The notes: generated by a model not told the origin, from the sequence alone. A stretch of 64,000 bases of DNA from Hoplostethus atlanticus (GCA_034670405.1 JAXDDX010000045.1:2516501-2580500); one strand, 5' to 3'; positions 11,602-23,636 are shown, numbered from the stretch's first letter. A program made the numbers and translations.

Positions 11602-11815
11602 GTCCAGGTTGGATGCTCTAACGTACATACGTATCTGGTCCCTGAGGTTAACCTCTGAGCTGGAGCTGGGGCTTCCTCTCAGCTCTCAGTTTGTTTGCTG
11701 GCCGCCAGCTTGGGGGAAGAGGCAATTAAAACTATAAACCACAGTGGTTCCACTCAAATAAACAAGCTTTGAAGGTGGACGTTCAAAGTCAACAGATGCA
11801 AGAGAAAAAATACTG

Positions 11816-12240
11816 GGCTGTCAGATATCCAGACTCTTCCTCTAAACACATCAGCCAATTACTGACGTCTCTAATAATCCAATACTGGAAAGAACATGTT
11901 TCCAAAATGCTACACAGCATGATCCTGTTGGGAAAATCATCATCTAATACATGGAAATCCCACCTATGTAAGAATTGTGTGTATGTATAATATGTCTGTA
12001 TATGTCTGCTATCCAGATATATGAACATACAGTACGGCCATATATCAGCTATCCATATCTCTTTCTCCTAGTAATCCAATATTTGAAAGATGCTTCACAG
12101 CATATCGACCTGGGAAAAAATAAAGTATCTTTATCTGAAGTTCCATTCAGAAATCTAATATATGGACATAGTATATTGAAACATCTCTCTATATGCCTGC
12201 CTATATCCAGATATGTGTACATATATGTCAATCTTCTTTA
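11816..12240. repeat. Diverged direct duplication, unit about 200 bp
   Basis: TAATAATCCAATACTGGAAA near 11870 and TAGTAATCCAATATTTGAAA near 12070 are matching anchors. CTACACAGCAT/CTTCACAGCAT and TATCCAGATAT-like phrases follow in the same order, and a third partial copy of the last phrase lies near 12210. The array is old and imperfect. No coding function is seen. Confidence 0.5.
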
Positions 12241-13250
12241 AGATCTTTAAGATATAGTCAGATACTCTATACAGCCATGTAGTTTTCTGTATCCCTAAAA
12301 TTATATCTCTTACATTTTAGAGGATCCAGTGATTTAGGAAAGCCAGTTATCTCCAAATATGTTTAGAAAGTATTATCATGTACAGTAATTAAAGCTATTG
12401 TTTTAATTTTTAGCTCTCAATAATTTTGTAATTTTATTTTGTAGTGATGTAGTAGTTCAAATGGTGGAAATCTCATCCTGGAACAAAAGTTTTCCTGTAT
12501 TGATGCACCAACGATATTTTGTTCCGGTATGGACAGTAAGTTGTGTAATTGCTGGAGGAAGGAAGGGAAGAAGGGAAGAAGGGAGGAAGGAAGATCAAGT
12601 CTGGACATAACCACAGGAGTGTTGGTTTTATAGACTTGATCACATAGCATTATTCAGACCAGTCAAGTACCGGTTTTGTCTCCTGCAGTATCTGCTTCCA
12701 AAGAAAATAATGCATCTCACTATTTTGTTTCATTTGTTTGTTTGTGCATTTCCCAGAAAACTGACACCTCTTTCTTCGTTAGACGATATTCACGCCATCG
12801 TCCAGAAATAAACACACTCAACATTAGATATTACATATTCCCTCCTTTCCCTTCATGATCCACTTTAATGAATGGACTTCTTCCTGGCTTTCATCCTCCA
12901 GTCACACAGAAACAAACTGAAAGTAGTGATACCCCCCCATGCCATCAAAAAGCATCCACTTTTACCATGTTTCTTTAAACACACACACAGCCTCCCACTC
13001 ATTACCACATTCTGAATTTCCTGACATCAAGGCTATTCCAAATTAATTTGGAATTAATTAATCTTAAATTTTGCAGTTTTTGTTCCATTCTGCTTCCTGT
13101 TGGGTTTTGACGTCTTTGACGTCTGTTCATCTCTGAGTCTGTTCCTAATCTTTATTTTTTCTTCCTTTTTCTTTTGGAAGATGCCCAAAATGAAAAAAGA
13201 GAATAAATAAACCTTAAAAGACAAACTGAAAAGTAGACAGCTCGAGCTGT
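12241..13250. other. Intergenic, nothing recognised
   Basis: Unique-looking AT-rich sequence with a purine tract of GGAAG/GGGAAGAA units at 12553-12592. No supported gene. Confidence 0.4.
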
Positions 13251-13254
13251 GGAG

Positions 13255-13880
13255 CAGCTGGACAGATACAGACACAAAGCTAGTTGGAGGAGAAAAAGCA
13301 GACCAGCAGCAGAACCTCATCAACCTGAAGCTTGGTGGAGGAGCATCATGGTTTGGTGCTTTGCTGCCTCAGGGCCTGAACAGCTTCAATCATTGAGGGA
13401 TCAATGAATTCAATCAGGATATTCTCCAGGAGAATATCAGGGTCCTGATCTGAAGCTTAACAAAGGATGGGTCATGCAGCAGGACAATAACCCCAAACAC
13501 AAAACAAATCTACAGCAGAATGGCTTCAACGGGAACATTCAAATTTTGGAGTCCTGACCTGAACCCTGTTGAGATGTTATCTAACCATTGAGCAGGTCTG
13601 ATCGCAACTACAGGAAATGTTTGGTTGAGGTTCTTGCTGCTAAAGGAGGTTCCACCAGGTACTGAATCTAAAGGAGGTTCCACCAGGTACTGAATCTGAA
13701 GGACGTTCCACCAGGTACTGAATCTGAAGGACGTTCCACCAGAGTCTAAATCTATCTGTTAATGTTTGAACAATATGTCATTATAATGAAAACATGTAAA
13801 AGTTAATTTTGTGTTATTTGTTAAATCACATTGTGTCAATCTGTTGTTATGATTCAGATGAAGATCAGACCATATTTTCA
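13255..13880 (+). mobile_element. Degenerate Tc1-like transposase remnant
   Basis: Broken frames still read as Tc1 transposase pieces in order: a GGGASWFG-like segment near 13330, a QQDNNPKH-like segment near 13480 (the second catalytic Asp region) and SPDLNPVE near 13550 (the third catalytic residue region), followed by AAKGGSTRY near 13640. Several stops and frame changes interrupt it, so it is inactive. The 3' flank (13765-13880) matches the reverse complement of 21560-21690, showing a second copy of the same element family. Termini are not resolved. Confidence 0.65.
13640..13745 (+). repeat. 28-bp minisatellite within the Tc1 remnant
   Basis: About four units beginning AAAGGAGGTTCCACCAGGTA. 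The unit overlaps the sequence that would encode the transposase C terminus (AAKGGSTRY). The same repeat, inverted and longer, occurs at 21715-22104. Confidence 0.85.
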
Positions 13881-13889
13881 CCATTCATA

Positions 13890-16800
13890 CAGGAATGCAT
13901 TTGACTCCGCCCTCCCCGGCATCTCCCCTTTCACAATTCACAATTCCCAACCACAACCTTCCACCCCACTAATCTGTCAAAAGCGAGAAATGAGACAGTA
14001 AAGCAGCGTAATGGAAATCGATGGGCGTTCAGAGCACACAGGAGGGGGAAGGAGCAACAAACGGCCCTGCAAGGCACATTATCATCATTCATTTGCCTAA
14101 CAGATGTTCCTTATCCAGAGCACCAGTCACCAGTAGAGAGTCTGTCCACATGTCGGCTGGTCACATTTCACCACAGAGCGCAGCAGGATGTAGGACGTTT
14201 CCGAAGGACACGATCAGCGGTTTGGATAGCGATGCAAACAGTGAGTGATCTGTCAGTGCTGCACGAGGCAACTTTGCACTAAAGCGTCCCCAAGTGGCAG
14301 CGGGAGAATTGAATTTTACCCAGAAATCCTGTGTGGTGAGGTCAGTAAGATATATGTGTTCTTCTTAGTGTGTGGGTGGGAGGAGCTGGTGGAGAGGTTC
14401 AGCCATCGTTGGTGAGTCCATCTTTCCTCTTCTGGATTTCCCTCTTCAGTCTAAATCGGTCACTTCCTGTGTGGAGAAGATTTCCCACCAGGGACCAAAC
14501 CGACACCAGGATTTAATTTGGACCATTAGGGTGAATCTACGGTCTCAGTTAATGGAGATGGGACGCTCTGCTGCAGCATCACTTCCTGGTTCAAGGGTTA
14601 GGGTTAGGGTTTCTACTCTGCTACCAACCACATCGCCACGCTACTGTCCGATGATTTGAGCATGATGTTGCCAAAACATTTGGCTGCTCTCGACATTTCC
14701 ATGTTTCCACACGTGATGGCGTGGTTGACGTCCACCAACGTTTCACTGGTTGTAGAAAATAAATGCCTGTATGGCTGCCGGTGTGTGTCCACGGTCATCG
14801 CCAAGGATTTTATGAAAAGAGGAATGAGTGCCACCACCCAACATGAACCCAAAAGTACAGTGAAGCAGTCTGATGAGCCACAACACAGGTTCTCCCTCCT
14901 TCCCTGTTTTTGTCTTTGAACACACATTTTCTCCTCCTCTCTTTCTCATTTGTAACCCACCGACCACATCCACCACCCCCACTTTCCCTATGAGTTTATA
15001 ATCTATATCATGGTGATTTGAATGATTCCACTTCCTTTACTTGAGTGGGGTTTTGTTGTCATTTAGCTTCTATTGTCTAATTAACTCATGTCTTTGGTTG
15101 TCATCTTGATTTTCTTTACTTTTCTCTTGAACCGAGATGATTTTGAAGTTTCTTACCTCACCTGCACAGTTTGGATTTCTCTTTTTTTCTTCCTCTCTTT
15201 ATTATATGAAAACATAAACTAATCTGAAACTGAAGTGAGTGTGATTTGATACATTTAAATACTTCTGTACATATGAGTACATAGAGAGTCATGCGTGGGC
15301 GAGAGCTCACAAGAGAAGATGTGCTTTTAATTGATGAAACAATGCAAAAGACAAGAGAAGGAAACGCTCGGCAGCTGGCTTCGGTTTGGCTCTTCTCTGT
15401 GTGACTGCATAGACACGTGCAACACAGAGGTTAAATGGCAATCAATATCTTCATTGCCCTGAAGAAAATCGGACCTGAAGGTGTTCAAAATGGTTTTTTT
15501 TAAAAGTTGCTTAAATTGATTATATTGCAATGCCAGCAGCTAACGCCTCCCACTCACTCTGTGAAAATGTGCTTTTGAAGCAACAAAAAGGAGCGCTTGG
15601 CACGCTAACTGAGTGAGACAGATTGTGGGAGCGCCAACGGTATTTAGGATGGATTAGGAAGGTGGCAGGCGACTCTTACTGGTGTATTGTTGTGGATTTG
15701 GTTTTTGATTGCAAACAGTGTGGGAACAGCCAAGAAAAAACAAGGCAAACTGGAGAAAGAAAAGGGAATTAACTTTCATAATTTTGGTCTCGCTTTTTAA
15801 CATTTTTTTACTTAAATACATGCTCTAGTCATTCATGTTCATAACAAACCTATGTATTTCCTATGGAGAAGTGCTTTGGGTCCAGATAAATGATCCCAAA
15901 AAGCCACTTAGTGACCAAGCGTTGAGATCTAATTAAAGATGAAGGCTAATCCAACACGGCAGAGGCACAAGCTGAAATACTCTTCCCCCGTTGCTTCCTC
16001 CTCCAACATGTTCTTGTCTTCTCTACTTCTCAGACTTTATTTTGTTTTCCTCGTTCTTCTCTATCATAAATGACCTTTCTGCGGCTCTGCATTACTTATT
16101 ACCGGTTGCTTGTTATGTTGGTGATCTAGATATTGAAGCTTATTCCACTGCTGCACATTGGAAACTCTTCTGGATAAGACCGTCGGTTAAATGCCTGAAA
16201 TGAAAATGTGTTCTTCCTCTGATGCGTTTGGGGGATGGAGGGAAAGTCCTTCTATCGTATTCCTCTCCTTCAGCCTGGATTGATTCACTCTGCTCTTTCT
16301 ACGCAACGATAAAGAAATGAGGTGCCACTCGTAGCGGCTTAAATAATGTTGAAAAGCCTAAACAAGGCACAGCTTTTCATCAAGTCCTTTTCCCCAGCTG
16401 TTGGCTGAGGGTGAGGCCATTTATCAAATAGTCTTGTCATCAATTTTAACTACGCGGGAAACATTGTTAAATCGTCTGCACCTCTTTGTCCTTCAGCATA
16501 ATGAAATGTGGTCTGGCCTTCGCTAGAGGAAACAAGGAACCAGGGAACACCCTTCTTCAGCGGATCCTGACCTTTCACCCCCAAAACGCTACAGCCTCGG
16601 CAAGCCGAGACATGAGCAGCATGTTGAACCTTTTTTATTCATGTTGTTTATGTAATATGTTATTGATGTAATACTGCTGATGGGAAGTGTGTCTCCGCCA
16701 CTGATGAACAGAATAAAGACAAAACAGACGTTTGCATCATTCTTAATTCCATAGCTTTTATGTTTAGTTTTATTGTTTAGTTCAATGTACCATCAATTTC

Positions 16801-17395
16801 AATAGTGAAAATATCCAAACCAGTACACAGCCGAGGTGAATTGAGGCCTTGTTGGAGTTTCTCCTACCCTACGTTCCTCTCAGGTCCAATCAGTCAGTTA
16901 TCCAATCACTGCACTCCCTGTCTCCTGTATCTACACCTCAGAACTCCCACCACTCCCCACATCACCTCCCCCTCTCCTCCCTTTTTATATCAAATATATC
17001 AAAGATGTTTCACAAGCATTTCCTGCCTCACTCAAACATCAGTTTTAATATGAGTATCTCCAATCTGACAGCTGTTAAGTGCAGCGAGACAGGAGAGATG
17101 GGAGGGAAGGTTCACTCTGGTACTTCAGTTCATTTGGGTTTGTAATTGGTGAGTGAACAAACCAAATACCACAAAGCCAACATTTACACTCCAACTGCAG
17201 GTGGGATCACAACAAGATTTGGGGCTAGATCGTCATAAGTTAGACCCACAACATCAGGAATACATTTGTTAAGTTGTACGTATATTTCTTAACTTTTATT
17301 TCTCAATAAAACAGTGACACCATTCATATAAAGAGCAGCCACAGAGCTTCTCCTCTAAATACTCTGAGCTCTGCTGTTGGCTGTGAAAAATATTA
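13890..17395. other. Intergenic, mostly unique sequence
   Basis: No supported coding exon. The sequence has low repeat content and could include regulatory elements, but nothing in it is diagnostic. Confidence 0.35.
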
Positions 17396-17530
17396 TTAAT
17401 AATGTATTATTATTATTATTATTGTTATTGTTGTTATTAATAATGATAATCTTTATTTGCACAGCACTTTTCAAAAAAAGTTACAATGCTGTATACAGAG
17501 CAGTAAAAAGTAAGATAATAAAATATAATA
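17396..17530 (-). repeat. (TTA)n tract and retroposon 3' tail, minus strand
   Basis: A (TTA/TTG)n tract at 17396-17440 adjoins AATCTTTATTTGCACAGCAC and TTTTCAAAAAAAGTTACAAT, which look like an antisense retroposon tail of the type seen again near 44040 and 58330. Confidence 0.5.
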
Positions 17531-18990
17531 CAATATAAGATGCGAGTAAATATAAATATACACATACAGATATATACACACATATACACATATACATGTG
17601 TACACATATGGTGAGCTGGAAGAGTCCATGACCCCCAAAGAGATGCCATGTGGTGTTCGGTTCCTGTGTGCTGGACTCTGGTCTACCCAGACCGACCCAT
17701 GTGGTCCAGTTGGCGTTAGCCCATGTGACCTGAGCTAATCTTTGATCCTGAACCTCTCTCATCCTTATCTGGAAACCAAGAGAAGGTTAGAAAATCAATT
17801 TCTCCCAACGGAAATTAAATCTTTGTTTTCACCTGAGGAACAGAAAATGATTACTGCTTAGAGAGGAACTTGATTGGGCATTTGCCTGAAGCAGCATTTG
17901 GATTATTGGATTATTGATGAAGATGTGAAGGATAGATTCAGCAGTTACATCAGTTTCAGAAGCAATTCACTCGAATGAATGTGACTGATAGTAAAGTTTG
18001 ATTAACGCTTCACAAATAGATAACTAATTAAACCTAATTGTGATACACTGTGCTGATAGGATTTTTTTCAAGCACTGTGCCTGATTATATCACGCTTGTT
18101 AGATGGATCCATTAAAACCAATGAGTTTTGAAATACTATCATTCAGTGCCTGAGCGTGAAATGTGTGGGCTGAAATATGACTGAGAAGTCCAATTTATTA
18201 CAATGGCAGCAGCTGTAGAAAGAGCTGAAGTCATGTTGCCACATTATTATTTGTACTCTGATGCTTGAATGAACAAAATTATAATTTTCCTCTGAGAGGT
18301 GCAGCAGCAGTACAGCAGTGGTGCTGCAAGCATGCAGTAAAATGTCTTCTGTAACGGCTTCATCTTGCTCTCTGTGAAGTTATGGTGCAGTGAAAATGAA
18401 AATGAATTCTCCATATAATAATAACCATGCCTGATCATTCATCTCAACATGGGATAAAAACAGCATCCCGGCATAGAACTTCAGTGAATTCAATTAAATT
18501 CAAAATGTAATTGTCTTGTAAGGGAGGTTTGGTTTGCAGGCTTCCATGAAAACACATCATAAAAGACAAAAAACATCTCAAATATGTCAAGCATAAAATA
18601 GAGCATAAAATAGGCACTGTGAAAACCTCCACCAACACTGAACAATTAAAAGTGAAATGTGATTTGACCATGCAAACATCCCTTAGGATTTGATTCAAGT
18701 CTCTATCGCTGTTACTTCATAGTTATGGCTAAAAAACAATAATTGTCTAATGGTGGAAATTCCAGAACCAGATCAAATCAAAATCGAATCAATTGTTCCT
18801 TGGGCCAAGGCGGATCTGTCCACCAAATTTCATGGAAATCCGTTCATAGGTTTTTGAGCAATCCTGCTGACAGACAAATTAAACTAGGGTGAAAACATAA
18901 GCTAATAAGCCTAAGCCTCTGTCAGGATATGACATGCTAGTCTAGCATCCATTCACCCTGCCTCTCCCATCCACAGACCAGGACAGGCTG
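17531..18990. other. Intergenic, nothing recognised
   Basis: A short alternating TATACACA tract lies near 17565-17610, and an antisense retroposon-tail-like piece near 18485-18530. No supported gene. Confidence 0.35.
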
Positions 18991-19001
18991 CCTGTGCTGT
19001 T

Positions 19002-19070
19002 CAATTCAAATCTTTATTGTCCTGTAAGGAACCTGCCTTTGTAGGCAGGGTTTAAAATAAAAACCCATAA
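19002..19070 (-). repeat. Retroposon 3' tail, minus strand
   Basis: TTCAATTCAAATCTTTATTG followed by TCCTGTAAGG resembles the antisense 3' end of a LINE with a TTGAA-type tail, as in the L2-like copies near 29640 and 32670. Confidence 0.45.
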
Positions 19071-19250
19071 AAATCATCACATTGTACACCATGCTCATAA
19101 ACATCAGTTGAGAAGACCAGAGAGAGTCAGTAGGTCAACGTGGTGCAGAACAGCCGCTCATCATTTCCTACAGGCAGGAGGCGCTACAGCAGCTGATGTG
19201 TAAAAGCAAACTAACTGCAGTGGGAATTAATGAGTCCCTGGTTATAACAA

Positions 19251-19382
19251 GAACTATCACTACTTTCACTCAACGTGGATGCTAAAGTGTTAGCATGGAG
19301 CCTACTATCACTCAACATAGTGGATGCTAAAGTGTTAGCATGGAGCCTACTATCACTCACATAGTGGATGCTAAAGTGTTGA
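19251..19382. repeat. Tandem repeat, about 3 units of 45-50 bp
   Basis: The phrase GTGGATGCTAAAGTGTTAGC occurs at intervals in consecutive units that also share ATGGAGCCTACTATCACTCA. The third copy is truncated. Confidence 0.8.
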
Positions 19383-19859
19383 CTCGGGCTACCGAGACTG
19401 CTCTCGGCATTTGCCTTCCTCACCACATGAAATATAAAAGACTCATATAGGGAGCAGTAAAGATGGAGTTTATGGAGTCTGTGAAGTTATCAAAGCTCTA
19501 TATAACAGGTATGGCGGCAGCAGGGACAGCGAAGAGATCGAGGGGGGCCGATAGTCCTGATATGCGTCCTACCAAGTCAGCGGTAAAGTGAACGCCGGGC
19601 ACTTTATGGGTAAACAAAAGACCCTCCTGAATAAATAATCAAGCATTTTAGATACTGTATGAATATTTCATCGCTGGGGGATGGAGAGGATGGAGATTTG
19701 CTTTAATTCCCCTCGCAAATCCCTTGGAAACTCAGAGGAAGGACGGCAGGATCGCAAGGCAAGGGTTCATTAAAAAAGACTAATGGGCGTTGGGGCGTCC
19801 GAGGCAAGAGCAGGACTCTGCTGTGATTGGTGGACCCTGTCAAGTGAACCTCGAACTAA

Positions 19860-20051
19860 GTTTCCACTGATACAGGTTTTTGAAGGCCGATACCAAAACT
19901 CATATGTTTAGACTGAAGTCACCCATAGTCAATACTTTGCGCCAATGTTCAATATCTTTAAATTTGACCATGACAAAAAACTCCCAGTATCCAGTGTTTC
20001 CCCCAGAGTTTTCTTCACATTAGGCTGAAAAGCCTGTGAAAGCATTTAGAC
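19860..20051. repeat. Dispersed repeat family X, copy 1, left part
   Basis: Resembles 40080-40270 and 49560-49660 in order: a GATACTTTGTGCCGAT-like phrase, ATCTTTAAA, CCAGTGTTTCCCCCAGAGTT and AGCATTTAGAC. This copy is split by the hAT-type element at 20052-21478 and resumes at 21479-21550. It has no coding capacity that I can see; family not named. Confidence 0.55.
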
Positions 20052-21478
20052 CAGGGCTACTCAACTTTACATAGCTCAAGGGCCACACAGCAAGATACAG
20101 CTGTGTCAAAGGGCCGCAACGCAAGTTTTTTGGTCATATAAAACTATTTTGTAGTGTTATTTCAAGCCACATGGATATCAAATGATTAAATGACAATAAG
20201 GCTTTATTCATTAAATGTAAAAGGGTTAGATTGCTGTTGCAATAAATCACAAGAATGTTTAATAAAATAAATATAGGCATATTAAATTGAAATCAGGTCT
20301 GAGTATATCAAATTACCCCCAGATGGATATGTAATTCCAAGTCAATGTGATAGGTATCATGGTGATGTGAACGTTTGCCCGTTTTGGTACTGCTATTGTT
20401 CTCTGGCAAAGAAGGCACATTGGTTTGTTATTTACCTCAACAAAAGCGAATTCTTCCTCCCATGCTTTTTGAAATACCCTGTGTTCATCAGAAATGTTAC
20501 GTTTTGCCGGTTTTGCCATGACTTGAGAGTAGGCTAGGCCAGACTTGCTGCACAGTTCGGGCTTTCACATGATCCATGCAAAGCGTCGGCGTCAACACCA
20601 GGTTGAGCGCGACCCCTTCACATGATCAGCGCCAGCGCCAGGAGAATTACATTACATTCATTACTTTCACACTGTAGAGTTTTTAAAATGACAGCATTCA
20701 GGAAAGAATAGAGTGGAGTTCAATTTCGGACTACAGCCCGCATCAGCTGTAGCTAACCACACCGCCAATGATCATACTAGCACAGCCATAGAAGTGTTAT
20801 AGACTGGTTGCATAAAGTCCTGTACTAAGCTGTCAACCAACCTGGTAGTCTCGTCTGTAAACCAATATCATTCCATGCCAGACTTTTTAGTCAGATCGTG
20901 GTATGATTTAAGCGTCATGTTGTATAACTCGGGATGCTTCGACACACATAAAACAAGTTTCTCCTCCATTGTTTTTTTATTTTGCGGCTATGATATCAAA
21001 CTGTGCTGTGATTGGTTGCGAGTCGCAGAGATCAGCGTCGCGAATGTCAAAGTTGAATATAGTTGAACTTTGAGCGCAGCGCCAGGGACTCTCCCAGCGT
21101 CAGGGACTCTCCCAGCGCCAGGGACTCTCCCAGCGTCAGGGACTCTCCCAGCGTCAGGGACTCTCCCAGCGTCTGTGGCCAGGTGCACAACGCCAACGGC
21201 GGCAGCGACGCTAGAATCGACGGCAGCGCTTGCCAAATAGGAAATCAATGGCAGTGCCAGCGCTGAGCGTTTTTGTCGCTGATCATGTTGTTGGTTTATC
21301 TTCTTTGTTGATCCCACGATTGCTAAATAAGCACAGTATGCACGATCGCCATCTTGTGGTCATTAAGAATTTAGTTTAGAAATGGTTTGTGTTCATTGAA
21401 ATGAGAATATTATATTTTTGACCTGTGGCCCGCGGGCCGCAATAATATTAACCTCGGGCCGCGTGTTGAGTAGCACGG
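20052..21478 (-). mobile_element. hAT-type transposon, non-autonomous, with 8-bp target duplication
   Basis: The left end CAGGGCTACTCAAC and the right end (reverse complement CCGTGCTACTCAAC) are inverted repeats, and ATTTAGAC is duplicated exactly on both sides (20044-20051 and 21479-21486), the 8-bp duplication typical of hAT elements. On the minus strand, 20313-20519 encodes MAKPAKRNISDEHRVFQKAW and a CLLCQ motif, like the BED-type zinc-finger N terminus of Charlie-like hAT transposases. The rest of a transposase is missing. An 18-bp minisatellite lies inside. ACATGATCAGCG-like phrases near 20625 and (reversed) near 21275 may mark a further nested element. Confidence 0.8.
21077..21175. repeat. 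18-bp minisatellite inside the hAT-type element
   Basis: About five to six units of CAGGGACTCTCCCAGCGT with T/C variation in the AGCGTC/AGCGCC part. The unit is GC-rich in an otherwise AT-rich element. Confidence 0.9.
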
Positions 21479-21555
21479 ATTTAGACCATCCTGGGACACT
21501 AAAACTTTCCATTGAAACCAGACTAATGAAATTCTTCTGAATTACCCTCATTCCT

Positions 21556-21714
21556 ATATAAATGGCTCCTAAAATATGGTCTGACCTTCATCTAAGTCAT
21601 AAAATACACAATGTGATTTAACAAATAGCATGGTTTTACAGGTCTTTGTTGGACATATTGTTCAAACCTTAACAGCTTGTATTGGAAAAAGGATGTGAAC
21701 CATGAGATTTAGTG
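21556..21714 (-). mobile_element. Tc1-like remnant, 3' flank portion, minus strand
   Basis: Reverse complement shares AACAATATGTC, TTGTTAAATCACATTGTGT and AGATGAAGGTCAGACCATAT with the region after the Tc1 remnant at 13765-13880. It is the same family in the opposite orientation. Only this end and the adjoining minisatellite survive. Confidence 0.6.
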
Positions 21715-22104
21715 CCAGGTGGAATCTCCTGTATATTTAGTACCTGGTGGAACCTCCTTTAGATTCAGTACCTGGTGGAACCTCCTTTAGATTTAGTACC
21801 TGGTGGAACCTCCTTTAGATTCAGTACCTACTGGAACCTCCTTTAGATTTAGTACCTGGTGGAACTTCCTTTAGATTCAGTACCTGCTGGAACCTCCTTT
21901 AGATTTAGTACCTGGTGGAACCTCCTTTAGATTTAGTACCTGGTGGAACTTCCTTTAGATTCAGTACCTTCTGGAACCCCCTTTAGATTCAGTACCTGGT
22001 GGAACCTCCTTTAGATTCAGTACCTGGTGGAACCTCCTTTAGATTCAGTACCTGGTGGAACCTCCTTTAGATTCAGTACCTGGTGGAACCTCCTTTAGAT
22101 AGGT
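21715..22104 (-). repeat. 28-bp minisatellite, about 13-14 units
   Basis: Unit begins TTCAGTACCTGGTGGAACCT and repeats to 22104 with variants such as ATTTAGTACC and TACTGGAACC. It is the reverse complement of the minisatellite at 13640-13745 and again adjoins Tc1-derived sequence. Confidence 0.95.
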
Positions 22105-22105
22105 C

Positions 22106-22310
22106 TCACAAGGTAGGTCTCACCAGAGTGTCTGTATATGTTGTCCGTGTCAGATCCTCTGTGATGTGGACTCCCAGGTATTTATACCTGCTCACCCTCT
22201 CCACAGTATTCCCATTAATCCCCAGTGGTGAGTACGTCCTCCGTTGTTGTGCCCTCCTAAAGTCCACAATCAGCTCCTTGGTTTTGGTGACATTCAAACT
22301 TTCAACAAAA
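22106..22310 (-). mobile_element. L2-like LINE fragment, minus strand
   Basis: Encodes on the minus strand NVTKTKELIVDFRR, SPLGINGNTVERVSRYKY and LGVHITEDL, the same RT C-terminal segment seen in the longer copies at 28550 and 33068. Truncated at both ends. Confidence 0.8.
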
Positions 22311-22529
22311 CTTTGTGGGATTTTTAAGACAGTACACCTCTAACCCACCTTAATGTCATCTCATTGATTGATCACTGAGCTGGTGGTGGCTGGTGGTGCT
22401 GGCCAGGTTAGGGACCTTTAGGCTGATTACCTAGGCTCGCTACCTCCTCGTCTCTGTTAAATCCTTTCAGTCCTTTTCAACCTGTTCAACCTGTTCCATG
22501 TGCTTTTAGTCTGATCACTAGTTGTGTAA

Positions 22530-23135
22530 ATACCCTTCTCCATTCTCTCCACTGGCTCCCTGTAGCAGCTCGCATCCAGTTCAAGACCCTGGTGCTAGCC
22601 TATAGGGCAGTGAAAGGAACAGCTCCTTCTTACCTCCAGGCTATGGTCAAGCCTTACACCCCCACCCGACCACTTTGCTCTGCTGCCTCGAGGCGACTGG
22701 TTGCCCCGTCGCTCAGAGGCCCCTGCGGCCGATCTACCCGGTCACGGCTCTTCTCTGTCCTGGCCCCACAGTGGTGGAATGAACTCCCCACTGATGTCAG
22801 GACAGCAGAGTCGCTGCCCATCTTTCGCTGCAGGCTGAAAACCCACCCAACACTACCCTGACCCTTCCTCTTCAAGAAACACTACCCTGACCCTTCCTCT
22901 TAGCTCTTGATCATTTGCTTCACTTATTTGTCTCCTTTGTTTAAAGTAGGTAGCTAACTTATTGCACTTTTACCTCAGCACTGGTTCTGCTCTTAGATCC
23001 TTGTTTAGGAAGGAAATGCACTTCTGATTTCTGGTGGCTAGTAGTTTTCTTACCTACCTATGTTGAATGCACTTATTGTAAGTCACTTTGGATAAAAGTG
23101 TCTGATAAATGCATATAATGTAATGTAAACATCAT
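22530..23135 (+). mobile_element. LINE 3' end, Rex1-like type
   Basis: A frame encodes LHWLPVAARIQFKTLVLAYR, KGTAPSYLQ and VLAPQWWNELPTDVRTAE, followed by a stop and a 3' region ending GTAAGTCACTTTGGATAAAA and an (AATGT)n tail. This is the C terminus of a non-LTR retrotransposon ORF. I judge it Rex1-like from memory; the clade is not certain. The 5' part is missing. Confidence 0.7.
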
Positions 23136-23158
23136 ATAATCCACATCATCATCACCTA

Positions 23159-23224
23159 TGTCTATCTATCTGTCTGTCTGTCTGTCTGCCTGTCTGCCTA
23201 TCTATCTATCTATCTATCTATCTA

Positions 23225-23323
<99 letters not shown>

Positions 23324-23328
23324 GTCTA

Positions 23329-23380
<52 letters not shown>

Positions 23381-23390
23381 TCTATCTATA
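23159..23390. repeat. Compound (TCTA)n/(TCTG)n microsatellite
   Basis: About 230 bp of alternating TCTA and TCTG blocks. Long frames across it are low-complexity artefacts. Confidence 0.98.
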
Positions 23391-23564
23391 AAAGAGGGAA
23401 GCCAGAGGTTGGGTCTCTCTGTGTGCACCAAGCTTGTCTTCAGTGTTTAGGAGGTAAAGAGCTGTTGAGAGGTGAGGGCCACTCTTCAGGCAGAGCTGTC
23501 AGACCACGTCACTGGACTCCACCCATACTAAATGATTGTTGGACAGCTTGGTCAACAGCAGCTT

Positions 23565-23566
<2 letters not shown>

Positions 23567-23630
<64 letters not shown>

Positions 23631-23636
23631 TCTCCC
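23567..23636. repeat. (TC)n microsatellite
   Basis: About 65 bp of TC repeats, followed by a retroposon-tail-like AATTCAAAAACTTTATTGCC at 23661-23680. Confidence 0.97.

Noticed and set aside
14594-14612. GGGTTAGGGTTAGGGTTT, telomere-like
   Set aside because: Only about two and a half units; too short to call an interstitial telomere.
19490-19620. Short frame starting MAAAGTAKRSRGADSPD
   Set aside because: Could be a fragment of a retroelement first ORF, but it is too short and lacks any diagnostic motif.
22592-22861. Apparent proline/arginine-rich gene of 89 residues
   Set aside because: It is the C terminus of a LINE ORF with its usual 3' tail downstream.
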